From Henningerozyma blattae CBS 6284 (lineage: Eukaryota; Ascomycota; Saccharomycetes; Saccharomycetales; Saccharomycetaceae), in contig NC_020193.1 of assembly GCF_000315915.1 (NCBI RefSeq), positions 124,001-188,000 of the forward strand: DNA of 64,000 bases, read 5' to 3'. A program made the position numbers and the translations under genes. Below, one piece after another: positions 50,544 to 60,843 of this stretch. Below the pieces are notes generated by a model. That model made no database searches. It saw nothing but the letters and a program-made list of their open reading frames with translations, and was not told the origin of the DNA. Within the stretch, counting starts at the first letter, position 1; every line of letters starts with the position of its first letter.

Positions 50544-53504
50544 CTATTTATTGCATTGGCATGTACAGCGTGGAGTCGGGCATACTGAATGTTTATTAAA
50601 CCACTCCTCGGCATGGCCAGCATGCATACCATGATTACAGCTTAAACAAAAACTGAACCATTCGTTTAATCGAAGCTTTCTAGACTTATATATTTTATTC
50701 TTCATTATTTCTTCAGAATTTTTTTCTCCAAATTCAGATAAAGCATCATCCTGGATCTCTAGTTTGTTCTGAAAACCTTCAATAGTGAAGGGTAAATTAG
50801 TGGTACCTAGAGGTAATAAACATATGGCACAATGAGGGAAAGATGTACCACAATGGGGACATGAATGTTTCTTTCTTGGGTTATCTTTCACAGATTTTTT
50901 ATTGCCAAAGCGCTTGAAGTCTAATGGTTCCGAACTCTCGTTATGGCTTTTCCCGTTAAAACTTGATGAATTGATGTTTTTTTTGCAATTCATGCATTGA
51001 ATAAATAATTGTCTTGACTTTATTTTGGCAGTAACAACACCAGCACTTGTCCTTGAAAGCTTAGTACGCAAAACGTCAAACTTTGATCTCATCAAGAATA
51101 GGCCCCATGAATTCAACATTGATCTATAAGTTTGAACCCATTCATCGACACGTTCATCCTGGAAATAACGGGGGCTACCGAAGATAGAGATCAAAGCTGC
51201 ACTCTGAACGTCACTTGTTTTGCTCACGTATGATTGCAACAAATCAATACCACTTGGTGTTATACCAGTTAGGATCAATCCTTCCAACTCACCATTTTCA
51301 ATCATTGTGTAAGAGGTTCTCTCCAAAAATCTTGTTAAATCGGTATCATTTAGGTTTCTTAGTGCAACACCTAATTTTTCACGTAACGAAATTGCAGGTT
51401 CGTAGAGAATATCCCACCAATCATTATCTGCAATAAAGGCAAATATTACTCGCAGATAAGGATTTTCTAATTCAGAGGACATTTTTCTGCATTGCTGTCT
51501 CCATGCATTGTCACCAGGTTTGTCTTTATAAGCCATATATCCTGAAATTGCTGTGCCAATTAAACGTAACCGTTCCCTCTTTGCAGACCCTAAGATCTCG
51601 ACTGCCTTTGGAATGTCTCCAAAGAAGACTGCCCATGCAGCTGCCTTCTCATAGTTACCACTAGCTATTATTTTTTGATATTTATCCTCATAATCAGTGG
51701 GAGTAAGATCCCAGCCAGAAATAATTAGGCATAATTTTCTTTGTGTGTTTTTTCCAGAATCAGGTGTCTTTGCTAAACTTTCTTTATAGCCCATACTTGC
51801 CTTATATCTTCTTCTTAATCTAATAATTTTTTCCATTTCTTTATTAAGCTGCTTCTCAGTTAGTATTGCACCTTCTCTGTAACGTTTCTGATTTGATAGT
51901 CCATGTAGACCATTCCAAATACCTAAAATACCTTCAAATCCCAGATCTAAATCACCAGATACCATAGTACCGTCATCAACGGATGCTTTGGCAATAGCGA
52001 TCCATTTCCAAGTATTTCTAATATAGGAGTAGTTTTGTAAGTATTTTGACTGGTCTATAGTTTCGACCGTACGCATAGCATCGAGACCATATCCTAGTGT
52101 TGCTCTCATTCTCATTACGACACTAATGTCCCTTTCAAGCAGTTTTTCTGGTTTCCAAAATAAGGAATGATTAAATGTTTCTAAATTTTCATGATCGTAA
52201 TCTTCATCATCGAAATTAGGCTCTTGCTCATTATTATCTTGGTTACTATGATTTGAGAGGGTTTCATAGGTTTCATCATGATCATGTTCTGAATATTCGT
52301 CTCCTACATCTAAATCCTCAAAAGAAAGATTTTCTAGTGCAACAGAAACATTTCCCTCTTCAGTGCTTTGCTCATCGTCCTCAACTTTCAGTTCATCCAT
52401 AGTAGGTATCTCACCATTTGCAAATATTATTGAGTTATAGTTATTAAATTTTACACAACTATAGCTTTCATTAATTGGCATTCTGTATACTGTACCAGAT
52501 TGTCTCATACATAGTACACTGCAACTTTGGTTTTCTTTGGGAATATAATCAAATGTAACCACTTTGTCGAAGGTGGTATTTACATCTCTTACCCGATAAA
52601 CAAATAGTACATTTGTATCATATTCATCTACCACATCATTTTTATAAGACCCTAATTGCCATCTTTTAATAACTTCCCCACGATGAAGAGTTGCAAATTC
52701 ATTATTACGAACCGCTGACCATCGGAAGCAAGAATTCATATATTTTCTTGAGGCTGCACCAGTTCCCACAAGCTTATCGAATTGTAAAAGAGGTTGTGCC
52801 GCTAGGAGGTCACCTGTATTAAAATTCGGTACTAATTTCCTTCTATCCCAGATAGCCAGTGTACCATCGTCACCATAAGTAGAAAATTGCCATTCATTAA
52901 AGGGATTTAGTTTGATATCGTAGGTCAATCTACTGGGGTATTGGAAAATAGGATTCGGTGATCTTAAATCAATTTCTTTTAACAATTTAGTACTTGCAAC
53001 AATAATGGCTGTTTCATTTAAAAATTTCAAAGAAACAATGCTTTCATTAACACAGAATGAAAAAGTCGGATTAACAAATTCAGTTGTAGAATCTTGATAA
53101 TTCACATCCCAAACTTGTAGTGATGCATCATTTCTATTTCTGTCCAGGCCCATTGCAATTAGGCCATTATTATTTATTCCGATAGTATTAATGCATCTAA
53201 GTTGTTTGGCCCTTGTTTTAATATCAAATGTGTCATACTCTAAATGGTCATTTACAGTAATATCAAATAGTCTTATGTAACCACTTCTTTCACCTACACC
53301 TATCATTCCAACTTCCATAGAAGAGTAATCTAAGCATGTAATACTACTAAAATCCTTTTCCGTTCTTAATTTCATAATGGACTCATCACTTTCATCGTTT
53401 GGATCCACCTTGTAATGGGTAACCTCATCTCTTGTAGGATTGACAGATATATAGTCTAGCAGCCCATCATAAGACCATGATGTAACTTGCTTAATTAAGC
53501 CCAT
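50544..53504 (-). CDS. SEA4: SEA/GATOR2 complex subunit Sea4
   Basis: Sea4 (YBL104C, the Mios homologue) is a subunit of the vacuolar SEA/GATOR2 complex that controls TORC1 by amino acids. The 986-residue protein begins MGLIKQVTSWSYDG, has an N-terminal WD40 propeller (SFCVNESIVSLKFLNETA, WQFSTYGDDGTLAIWDRRK), an acidic insert near residues 375-425, an alpha-solenoid, and a C-terminal Cys/His-rich RING-like domain at about 850-986 (CPHCGTSFPHCAICLLPLG, CLSCNHGMHAGHAEEWF, CPTPRCTCQC). These match the Mios family. It lies between PKC1 and RTG3 as in S. cerevisiae. Confidence 0.94.
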   Translation of the reverse strand: MGLIKQVTSWSYDGLLDYISVNPTRDEVTHYKVDPNDESDESIMKLRTEKDFSSITCLDYSSMEVGMIGVGERSGYIRLFDITVNDHLEYDTFDIKTRAKQLRCINTIGINNNGLIAMGLDRNRNDASLQVWDVNYQDSTTEFVNPTFSFCVNESIVSLKFLNETAIIVASTKLLKEIDLRSPNPIFQYPSRLTYDIKLNPFNEWQFSTYGDDGTLAIWDRRKLVPNFNTGDLLAAQPLLQFDKLVGTGAASRKYMNSCFRWSAVRNNEFATLHRGEVIKRWQLGSYKNDVVDEYDTNVLFVYRVRDVNTTFDKVVTFDYIPKENQSCSVLCMRQSGTVYRMPINESYSCVKFNNYNSIIFANGEIPTMDELKVEDDEQSTEEGNVSVALENLSFEDLDVGDEYSEHDHDETYETLSNHSNQDNNEQEPNFDDEDYDHENLETFNHSLFWKPEKLLERDISVVMRMRATLGYGLDAMRTVETIDQSKYLQNYSYIRNTWKWIAIAKASVDDGTMVSGDLDLGFEGILGIWNGLHGLSNQKRYREGAILTEKQLNKEMEKIIRLRRRYKASMGYKESLAKTPDSGKNTQRKLCLIISGWDLTPTDYEDKYQKIIASGNYEKAAAWAVFFGDIPKAVEILGSAKRERLRLIGTAISGYMAYKDKPGDNAWRQQCRKMSSELENPYLRVIFAFIADNDWWDILYEPAISLREKLGVALRNLNDTDLTRFLERTSYTMIENGELEGLILTGITPSGIDLLQSYVSKTSDVQSAALISIFGSPRYFQDERVDEWVQTYRSMLNSWGLFLMRSKFDVLRTKLSRTSAGVVTAKIKSRQLFIQCMNCKKNINSSSFNGKSHNESSEPLDFKRFGNKKSVKDNPRKKHSCPHCGTSFPHCAICLLPLGTTNLPFTIEGFQNKLEIQDDALSEFGEKNSEEIMKNKIYKSRKLRLNEWFSFCLSCNHGMHAGHAEEWFNKHSVCPTPRCTCQCNK

Positions 53505-53883
53505 TTATAACTTAGATATTTCACCTTTGATAGTATATGATATATTTAATAAGCTAATTTACAATATTAACAACAGAGACTAATAAACGGCTTATTTTAA
53601 AATAATCTTAATTGTAAACCCGAAAAGGTTAAACATTTATTACAGGAAGAAAATTCAAAAATGAAAAAAAACTCTACTAATAATGCTAAATGCATCCGTA
53701 AATCAGTTTATCATTAAATTGTCAGTATATAAAAGAAATTATTTAGATGCAACAGGTAATATAAATCTTGTTAGGGATTTCTAAAATAGTGGAAGTTTTG
53801 AATTGAAACCCTTCAAAATAAATAAATAAATAAATAAATAATAGTTCAAGGAATATAGGTATAAATGTTAGTAGCATCCAACA
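53505..53883. other. SEA4-RTG3 spacer with AAAT repeat
   Basis: A 379-base AT-rich spacer holding the SEA4 promoter. An AAAT tetranucleotide array of about six units lies at 53816-53842, just after the RTG3 stop. Confidence 0.6.
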
Positions 53884-55131
53884 TCATTGCTTCTTAAGAT
53901 CAAGCAGAAAGTCATCCAAGCCAGCTTGCCCATCATCAGCCATTAGTTGGGCATTATCGGATGCTTCACCAAGATGTCCTGATAAGAATTGTTGTAAGTC
54001 CTTGTCCAGATGAGAAAAGTCGTCCACATAAAACTGTTCCTTTACGAAATTAGAATTTACAATAGGATTGCTCTTAACGTTAGGTAAAGTATTGTCCACT
54101 AGCTGGCGCTTTGCTGACTCTGCACCTCCCTTTGCATCAGCCTCAAGCGTCAAACCTTGCAAAGCTTGAAGTAATCTTAACCTCTGCTCCTCTTGAGATT
54201 TCAATATATCATTTAAAAATCTTACATAATCCACAGTACTATTTAAAATAGAGGTTTTGTTGGGTCTTATTTTTTCCCTTGCCTCATCATAGTTCAAAAC
54301 GGTGGATGGGATTAATTCCGCTAATTCTCGTATTTTTTGTTTGATCAGTTCTCTTCTACGTCTTTCAACTGCGTTGTGAAACTCCTTACGCTTTTTTCTC
54401 CTTTCATCTTCTGTCATTGACTTGGACATGGCAGTTCTTGATATACCATTTGCACCCCCCGAAGATGGAGGTGTATCTCCGAAATTCATCGTGCCCATAT
54501 TTGTAGACAAAGATGACATGTTATTAAGGCTCGCATTTCTAATCGGCGCAGGAGATCCGTATACACCTGGTGATCTTAGTTTTTCCAAATAGCTTCCAGA
54601 AGGTAGAGATTTCTCAAAACTGTGACCACCATCCAAGAGTTGGGAGGGCATAATATATGAGTTGGAGAGTGATGAACTTAAAGCCTCTGAATTGAGACTA
54701 GAACTTAATGAAACAGGAGGATCTTGGTTAGTCAAGTCAAACAAAAAAGAAACTAGGTTATCATCGGCTGGGTTAGCTTTGATATTTTCTGTTTTTAATA
54801 CCTCATCTAAATTGAGAGGCAGCATAGCACTGTTATTTGGCATTGTGTTATTTGTTTCAGGTAGGGTCTCATTAAGGCTAGGATATAGATCATCATGAAT
54901 AGTATTTACAAAGGAGTGTGGATTATTAGAATTAAGTGCTTCGGTCATATTACTCTGACTATTTGATCGATGGCTTGCATACAGTAGCTGTTCATGCATC
55001 TGAGCTGGAGTTTGTTCACTATATGGGCTTTGCTCTGAGTATGAATTTGACAAATCTTCTAGGGGAATGTTACCGCCTAGCTTACTTAATAGCTCATCTA
55101 AAAGTTTTTGATTACCCGCATCATCGCCCAT
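53884..55131 (-). CDS. RTG3: Retrograde-response bHLH-zip transcription factor
   Basis: Rtg3 dimerises with Rtg1 to activate TCA- and glyoxylate-cycle genes when mitochondria fail, under TORC1/Mks1 control. The 415-residue protein (486 in yeast) has a bHLH at about residues 243-310: basic region KEFHNAVERRRRELIKQKIRELAELIPST, loop LNYDEAREKIRPNK, helix 2 SILNSTVDYVRFLNDILKSQ, continuing into a leucine-rich coil. N-terminal residues are Ser/Asn-rich and acidic, as for an activation domain. ATG 55131 (MGDDAGNQKLLDELLSKLG) is preferred to an upstream GTG. It is divergent from SFT2, as in S. cerevisiae. Confidence 0.93.
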   Translation of the reverse strand: MGDDAGNQKLLDELLSKLGGNIPLEDLSNSYSEQSPYSEQTPAQMHEQLLYASHRSNSQSNMTEALNSNNPHSFVNTIHDDLYPSLNETLPETNNTMPNNSAMLPLNLDEVLKTENIKANPADDNLVSFLFDLTNQDPPVSLSSSLNSEALSSSLSNSYIMPSQLLDGGHSFEKSLPSGSYLEKLRSPGVYGSPAPIRNASLNNMSSLSTNMGTMNFGDTPPSSGGANGISRTAMSKSMTEDERRKKRKEFHNAVERRRRELIKQKIRELAELIPSTVLNYDEAREKIRPNKTSILNSTVDYVRFLNDILKSQEEQRLRLLQALQGLTLEADAKGGAESAKRQLVDNTLPNVKSNPIVNSNFVKEQFYVDDFSHLDKDLQQFLSGHLGEASDNAQLMADDGQAGLDDFLLDLKKQ

Positions 55132-55612
55132 TTTAAGTACTTTCACTAAATTTTATAGCTCACCACAAACAATATAGCTTTCACTCAGATAGTCAGCGTT
55201 GATAAATGATAATTTTTCAATCCTTTGCAACTATATGTCGGAAGGCAAAGGTATTGTTTTTGTGTAACTAAATCTTCTTTTGGTTTCCAACCAAAATTGA
55301 AATTCCTGCGAAAGATTTCATATCTCTTATCTCCATCGGTGACTAAGTGTACCTTTAAGGAAAATTCACGTGAACAAAAGGCCGATTATATTCGGAAGAA
55401 TTCTTGATAGTAACTAGAGCGATATGACAACAGCGAAACGTTATATTTGAGGAAATACATTAAAATTGGCGTACAGCCTCATGTTGAATGTTATAAAGTT
55501 AAACTTGATTTGATTCATATCTGTATTCCGGTAATATACCTCTGTCTCAAGTCCTCGTACACTTACTATTTTTTACACCTTAGTAAGACTAGATATCAGA
55601 GTAATTTTACAC
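55132..55612. other. RTG3-SFT2 divergent promoter
   Basis: A 481-base shared promoter. It has a palindromic E-box TTCACGTGAA at 55365-55374 and an R-box-like GTGAC at 55339-55343. The rest is AT-rich. Confidence 0.5.
55339..55374. promoter_or_regulatory. R-box-like GTGAC and palindromic CACGTG
   Basis: GTGAC (GTCAC on the other strand, the Rtg1-Rtg3 core) at 55339-55343 and the perfect palindrome TTCACGTGAA at 55365-55374. Both lie 200-245 bases upstream of RTG3, which would fit bHLH autoregulation (inference). Confidence 0.4.
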
Positions 55613-56245
55613 ATGTCGGACCAGGAAACGTCTTTAAGGGACTCTCTAAATAGATGGAATAGTAACAGAAATTCAAACACCCAGAGTTTTGGTAACACAG
55701 CTCGAGAATATTTTTCATCATGGAATGCTTCAATAAATGAGGTAGCACAAGATGTATACCAGAGGTTGCCCATGACACAACAAGATTTAACTCAAACACA
55801 AGAACCTGACTGGTTCACACTTTCTCGAACTGAAAGGTTAATGCTGTTTGTATGTTTCCTTCTGGGATCGGCAGCATGCTTTACCCTTTGTGTATTCCTT
55901 TTCCCAGTACTAGCCCTTAAACCAAGAAAGTTCGGTCTACTATGGACTGTAGGGTCTCTCTTGTTTGTGCTAGCTTTTGGTGTGTTAATGGGCCCAGTAG
56001 CATATTCAAGGCATTTAACAAGCAAAGAAAGATTACCTTTTACTGTATTTTTTTTCGGCACATGTATATTAACTATTTATTTTGCAGCTATAGCTAAAAG
56101 TACTTTATTAACTCTTCCATGTGCTGTTTTAGAGTTAATTGCAGTTATAGGTTATGCCGTATCTTATTTCCCATTTGGGGGAGCAACGCTGAGGATGTTA
56201 GGCTCAATGGGATTATCCACTGCAAGAGGTGCATTGCGTATTTAA
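55613..56245 (+). CDS. SFT2: Golgi t-SNARE-like membrane protein Sft2
   Basis: Sft2 is a small tetraspanning Golgi membrane protein acting in endosome-to-Golgi transport with syntaxin Sed5. The 210-residue protein matches the yeast length (215). After a Ser/Asn-rich cytosolic N-terminus come four predicted membrane segments at about residues 80-102, 107-128, 140-162 and 167-188, with the family signature SRTERLMLFVCFLLGSAACF and FGLLWTVGSLLFVLAFGVLMGP. It is divergent from RTG3 and convergent with ECM21, as on chromosome II. Confidence 0.96.
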   Translation: MSDQETSLRDSLNRWNSNRNSNTQSFGNTAREYFSSWNASINEVAQDVYQRLPMTQQDLTQTQEPDWFTLSRTERLMLFVCFLLGSAACFTLCVFLFPVLALKPRKFGLLWTVGSLLFVLAFGVLMGPVAYSRHLTSKERLPFTVFFFGTCILTIYFAAIAKSTLLTLPCAVLELIAVIGYAVSYFPFGGATLRMLGSMGLSTARGALRI

Positions 56246-56568
56246 CGTGCAAACCATTTTAATAGACAGCATCTCTCAAACATATATATATATATTTATT
56301 TAATAGAGCAACACACAATTCGTCACATTGTATTGTAATTTATTGATTTTTAGACTATGGACGTGAAAAAAGCATCCTCTTAATCCTTAGGAACTTGAGA
56401 GTATAATTAATTACGGGTAAGGATAGCAGAGTGGGAAAGATAACATGTTTATATTAAAGATATATGTGAAGAGTACAGAAATTAGCATATCGGAATATAT
56501 AGAAAAATAATGATATATATATCTGATAATATTAGAAACCTTGTGAATTTGTCATAGTTTGTTTTAAA
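56246..56568. other. SFT2-ECM21 convergent spacer
   Basis: A 323-base AT-rich 3'-3' spacer with short ATATAT tracts. No gene seen. Confidence 0.5.
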
Positions 56569-59500
56569 TTAACTTGAAATTATCTGTCGGCCATTGCTAA
56601 CAGTAGTGGGTTTAGCTGGAACTACTTCCTCGTAACTTGGAGGCTCTAAGTTTGCACCTGGGTTGATAGATGAAGCATATTCCTCACCTCTTGGAACTAA
56701 GTTTTGTTGGTAAGAAGAGTTTCCTTGTGATAAAGAATATCCTTTTTTAAATACACTTTGGCTTTCATTAGAAGAGTAACTGCTATCACCTTGAGTAGAG
56801 GGAAGAGCAGAATGCTGTGTAGCAAGTGAATTTGAAATGCCAGTTCTAGAGCTTTTGTTCGAACTAGCTCCACTTGGGGCATCAAAAAGCGCAGAACGTG
56901 TGGAAGGTCCACCCCCTAATGAGGACTTACGTGACAAGGTAAAACCACAGAGATCCTCATTATTATCTGCAAATCTAATTGGAGAAATTAAAGGAGAGCC
57001 CATTGGAGTGGAAGGTATGGAGATGGCATCCTCAAAAGTTGGTGGCGGTGGACCATCAATACAAGGTCCTTGGCGTAAAAAGGTTGAGTCTGTTATTGAG
57101 TCATACGCTGGTAATTCCATATTTCCAGAATCACACAATTCAGAAACGAGAACAATTGGAATATCTATTAATACTTCATAATTTTTCATTTTATATTGAC
57201 CATTTATCATTTCCTTCTTACTAATTCTGAACATAATTTCTAGTTTATGTTTAACACTGATATTACTGAAATTTAAACTATCGACATAAAGACCACGCTT
57301 AGCGGTATTTAATATCGTATGACTCTTAACTGAAACACCAGAATTACTTTTTATCTTAGTTTGGTGGAATCGCTTATCATATGTTTTGTGATGCTCAGTT
57401 TTCTTTGGAGTGGCATTTGAAGATGAAAATAAACTCATGACACTACCGTGACGAGAATGCTCCTCAGGTGGTCCTTTCTCCAAGTTTGGTGTCAGCTGAA
57501 ACGTATCAATACCATAAGGAGCTAAATACTTTGTTACATGTTTGTCTCCTTCTTCATGCTTCGGAAATTCTAAGATAGTATTCATAACCCATTGGTCACT
57601 TATGCATTCAATATCATCTTCTAATTTCTTCTTATGTTTACTTGTTTTTGCAGGTTTGGTAACGGCAGTGTAGGATAGTATGTTGTCGCAAACAGTGTTG
57701 TCGATCACTTCCTCTCTTAGAGCATGAGAACCATTTTCCTTGGTTCTAACTTCAAGTAATGAGAAGTTCCGTTGTTTTCTTCTTCTGGATTGGAAATCCA
57801 AATAATAAGGATTATATGGATCTTTAGCCAACAGATCGACTTGTTCATATTCGTATTCAAAATTTTTACTGACAAATGTGATTTTTTCAACAACGCTAAC
57901 ACGAACACGTTTTACAGAGACAGTTTTGTTCAATGGCGATAATTTAATCCTGACCGGAACCTTACCATTCAGGGGTATGAACTTTTTATCAAATGAAATT
58001 TCATAAGAAAGTGAATCTGACCAAACTCTGTCAATGTAAATGGGTCTATTTGCGGTAGATATTGACACTGATGGTGGTTGTCTAACAACTTTAATCGGGT
58101 ATTCAGCATACAAATTAGTTCTATCATTTAATTCTGAAATTACTGTATCTGTTGATGCAGAAATAGAATCACGTCTATTTTTGTGGAATATAGATTTATG
58201 AGAAGTTTCAGAATGAATGATATCTTTTTCCATACTCTCAGTAGATTGAAGAGATAAGGAGCTTGAGTTTAATTCACTGGACATCAAAGGTGCAACAGAT
58301 TCATCATTTGTTCTAAATGGGTTTAAAAATTTAGATGCAATACATATCATATAGTCAACACGGCCAGATGGAACAGTAAATGTCTCTGGAATGTGGTTAG
58401 AAAATACAATGGGAAACACAAACACATATTTACCTGGTTTCAATTTTTGTGGGTTAGATTTGTCTAATGATTTAAACAACTCACGAATGGATCTATTTTT
58501 ATCTCCATATATTCTATCTTTCTTTTTAATATTTTTAAGTAATTCGGTTTTTCTGATGCCATTTGTATTGTGAACCGCTTCTGCACTTTTCTTCATAGTG
58601 CTAGGAATGAATACATTAAAATTCGAAGAAGTTAATGACCATTTTTTACTTGCAACTTTATAGATTTCCTCTTTAAATGTTTTAGATGGAGGTACACCTT
58701 TACTCCAAAACACTTTACACCTAGAAAGTAATTCGACCTCAATATTGGTAATTTTTGTAGGTTTCGCAATAGAGAATATTAATGCAAATGAATAATTAGA
58801 CATTGATTCATCAATTTGGATTGTACGATCGTTTGGAGCTGGGACACCTTGAAGGGAATTAGTATCTGTTAATAATATAGAGTCATTTATAACACTCGAT
58901 TCTTCGAGTTGATCAAGATCATCTTCTTCAGAATCAAAATCATGATGATGAGTACCAGTAACGTCAGCCAAATATTCATCTGCTTGAGTAGATTGTGTCG
59001 GTAAGAATACTTGATTACCAGTAGCAGCAAAAGATATTGTCATTTCATTTCCCGATAGAATGTGTTTTTGAGGTAAAAATCCCCTACGCTTCAAATATTT
59101 GGCTAAATATTTGTCTCCATAAGTTAAGGGTTTAGTAGGAGTCGCAGACTGTACTTGAGATAAAGGTGTGGATCCTGAAATAGAATGTCTCTTCCCCTTA
59201 CGACGTGGATTTTCAGTGTTTGGAGAAGTTTTCATGGGCGATTGGGATGAAGATACACTGTTATGAGACGAACTAAGTGATAATCTACGTATGCTTGGGG
59301 TATTTGGAGCGCTACTTCTCCTAGATGCCTCTGCGACGAAGGGATTCGTATTACGGAGCGGTCGGACACGAGGGTTACTAGCACTTCTTGTCTTCTGAAC
59401 TTGGTCACCTATTGAGCCATGTGATTTTGTTCTCTGTAAAGCACTATTAACATTATCGGAAGATTGGGGACCTAAAATATGGTTGAAAGCACTTATTACG

Positions 59501-59589
59501 GAACTTGAGCCCCTTCTTGTTTGTGGATGATAGGCATTTGCAGGAATTGATGGAGTTGAAGCACGTCTTATTTGATGTGGAGGACTCAT
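56569..59589 (-). CDS. ECM21: Arrestin-related trafficking adaptor (Ecm21/Csr2)
   Basis: Ecm21 (Art2) and Csr2 (Art8) recruit the ubiquitin ligase Rsp5 to plasma-membrane transporters for endocytosis. The 1006-residue protein has a Ser-rich basic N-terminus, an arrestin-N region from about 160-430 and an arrestin-C region from about 510-830 (SYEISFDKKFIPLNGKVPV, the KRGLYVDSLNFSNISVKHKL block, MKNYEVLIDIPIVLVSELC). PY-type motifs follow in the tail (PAYDSIT, PPPTFEDA, and PPSYEEV near residue 983), the docking sites for Rsp5 WW domains. S. cerevisiae Ecm21 and Csr2 are about 1120 residues. Only one of the pair lies here; position next to SFT2 favours ECM21 and next to APL4 favours CSR2. Confidence 0.88.
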   Translation of the reverse strand: MSPPHQIRRASTPSIPANAYHPQTRRGSSSVISAFNHILGPQSSDNVNSALQRTKSHGSIGDQVQKTRSASNPRVRPLRNTNPFVAEASRRSSAPNTPSIRRLSLSSSHNSVSSSQSPMKTSPNTENPRRKGKRHSISGSTPLSQVQSATPTKPLTYGDKYLAKYLKRRGFLPQKHILSGNEMTISFAATGNQVFLPTQSTQADEYLADVTGTHHHDFDSEEDDLDQLEESSVINDSILLTDTNSLQGVPAPNDRTIQIDESMSNYSFALIFSIAKPTKITNIEVELLSRCKVFWSKGVPPSKTFKEEIYKVASKKWSLTSSNFNVFIPSTMKKSAEAVHNTNGIRKTELLKNIKKKDRIYGDKNRSIRELFKSLDKSNPQKLKPGKYVFVFPIVFSNHIPETFTVPSGRVDYMICIASKFLNPFRTNDESVAPLMSSELNSSSLSLQSTESMEKDIIHSETSHKSIFHKNRRDSISASTDTVISELNDRTNLYAEYPIKVVRQPPSVSISTANRPIYIDRVWSDSLSYEISFDKKFIPLNGKVPVRIKLSPLNKTVSVKRVRVSVVEKITFVSKNFEYEYEQVDLLAKDPYNPYYLDFQSRRRKQRNFSLLEVRTKENGSHALREEVIDNTVCDNILSYTAVTKPAKTSKHKKKLEDDIECISDQWVMNTILEFPKHEEGDKHVTKYLAPYGIDTFQLTPNLEKGPPEEHSRHGSVMSLFSSSNATPKKTEHHKTYDKRFHQTKIKSNSGVSVKSHTILNTAKRGLYVDSLNFSNISVKHKLEIMFRISKKEMINGQYKMKNYEVLIDIPIVLVSELCDSGNMELPAYDSITDSTFLRQGPCIDGPPPPTFEDAISIPSTPMGSPLISPIRFADNNEDLCGFTLSRKSSLGGGPSTRSALFDAPSGASSNKSSRTGISNSLATQHSALPSTQGDSSYSSNESQSVFKKGYSLSQGNSSYQQNLVPRGEEYASSINPGANLEPPSYEEVVPAKPTTVSNGRQIISS

Positions 59590-60843
59590 GGTTTATTGTA
59601 CTAACACTCTGTATATCGTTATAAGGTTTGTTATTTTACTTTTATGAAGGGAAATAATGCAAAATGATGTTGGGAATACTATTAGGATATCTAAAATAAA
59701 CTAAATGCAGAAATCTCCTTTAATCTAGCTGTTTGGCATAGGATAGCTGTCTTTGAGGATAAATAGCAAGTTTCTAAGAAATAACTCAAGAGAGAAAAAT
59801 CTCTAAGAAAGCAACTGGGTTGTAGATTCACTCGCACGCTTAATATATATAGTATGAACAACACCTTGGCGAATAAGCAGATCTAGTATATCTTAACTGC
59901 TACAGTCTGAAAAAGAGCCATCCCAGAATGTATACGGCAGAAAAAACTCTGCTTAGCTCTGTGGAGTGGTGTCTCGAACCTAGATAGAGGCATTAAATTT
60001 AGAGGGCATTATTTGACAACCCCTTCTACTTAGTAATTTAAACATATAAAAGATATAGAACCCAAAGGTTTGCAAGAGCATTTAATGAAGAACGGTCGCA
60101 ATACCAGGGGCAATCCATTTGACTTTAATTATGAGCCAGAACACAAGTCAGTTTCCTCTAGAACTATAGCAGAGCCGACAGCTCCCAGGCGTTCCTGTCT
60201 TGTCTTAGTCTAAGCATAATAGTTAGCCTTGTTGATTTAGCTGTTCAGGGGAAAACATTCCTCAGTTCAGATATTCTTGCCAGATGGAGTTATATTAAAG
60301 ATGTTTTTGAAATTTTTAGATAGTAGGAAAATTAGCTAATATATTACTGTTCCTCAAAGTTTAATACTCCTGATTCTCCGAATGTGATGATTTCGGCTAC
60401 TTTTGTCAGATTTGTTCAATGGGGTAGAATAAGAATTTCAGCTATATCCAAATTTTTCAAACTCGGAGTGTAAAACAGACCACGCGGGGGATTGAACTCG
60501 GTATATTTGTTTACCCGGCTGGTCAGATATTTGGAAAATCGAGTAGTAGTCGTAGAAAACTCATAAGGTTGAAACGAAGTGCAGTGATCAAAACCGGTAA
60601 ATAAAGAAATAGTTTGGTATGATAGATATTAAGCAATATTAATCGATATTAATTGATATTACCAAATCGTGTATTGTAGGGTAAACTTATCTCAGGAAAG
60701 TAGTTTTATTTAAAATTTCTGCTTTAAATTAGTTTATATCGGTTTGAATAGGATCAACTTATTGAAGTTCGCACTTCTGCCCAATTACTCTGCAAAACCC
60801 AAATATCAAGAGGCAAGAAAGTTAAGGTTGCTTAATATTTATA
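59590..60843. other. ECM21-APL4 divergent region, 1.25 kb
   Basis: A long shared promoter. It contains two B-box-like strings (near 59970-59985 and 60486-60500) that do not fold into tRNAs, an AATATTAATCGATATTAATTGA-type AT-rich stretch near 60630-60660 and no recognisable gene. NTO1, which lies nearby in related yeasts, is absent. Confidence 0.5.

Noticed and set aside
59945..60000. GGTTCGAGAC-like string on the minus strand, possible tRNA
   Set aside because: The T-stem does not pair and no full cloverleaf is present.
60475..60530. GTTCAATCCCC string on the minus strand, possible tRNA
   Set aside because: Only about three of five T-stem pairs form and the remaining arms are absent; at most a relic.
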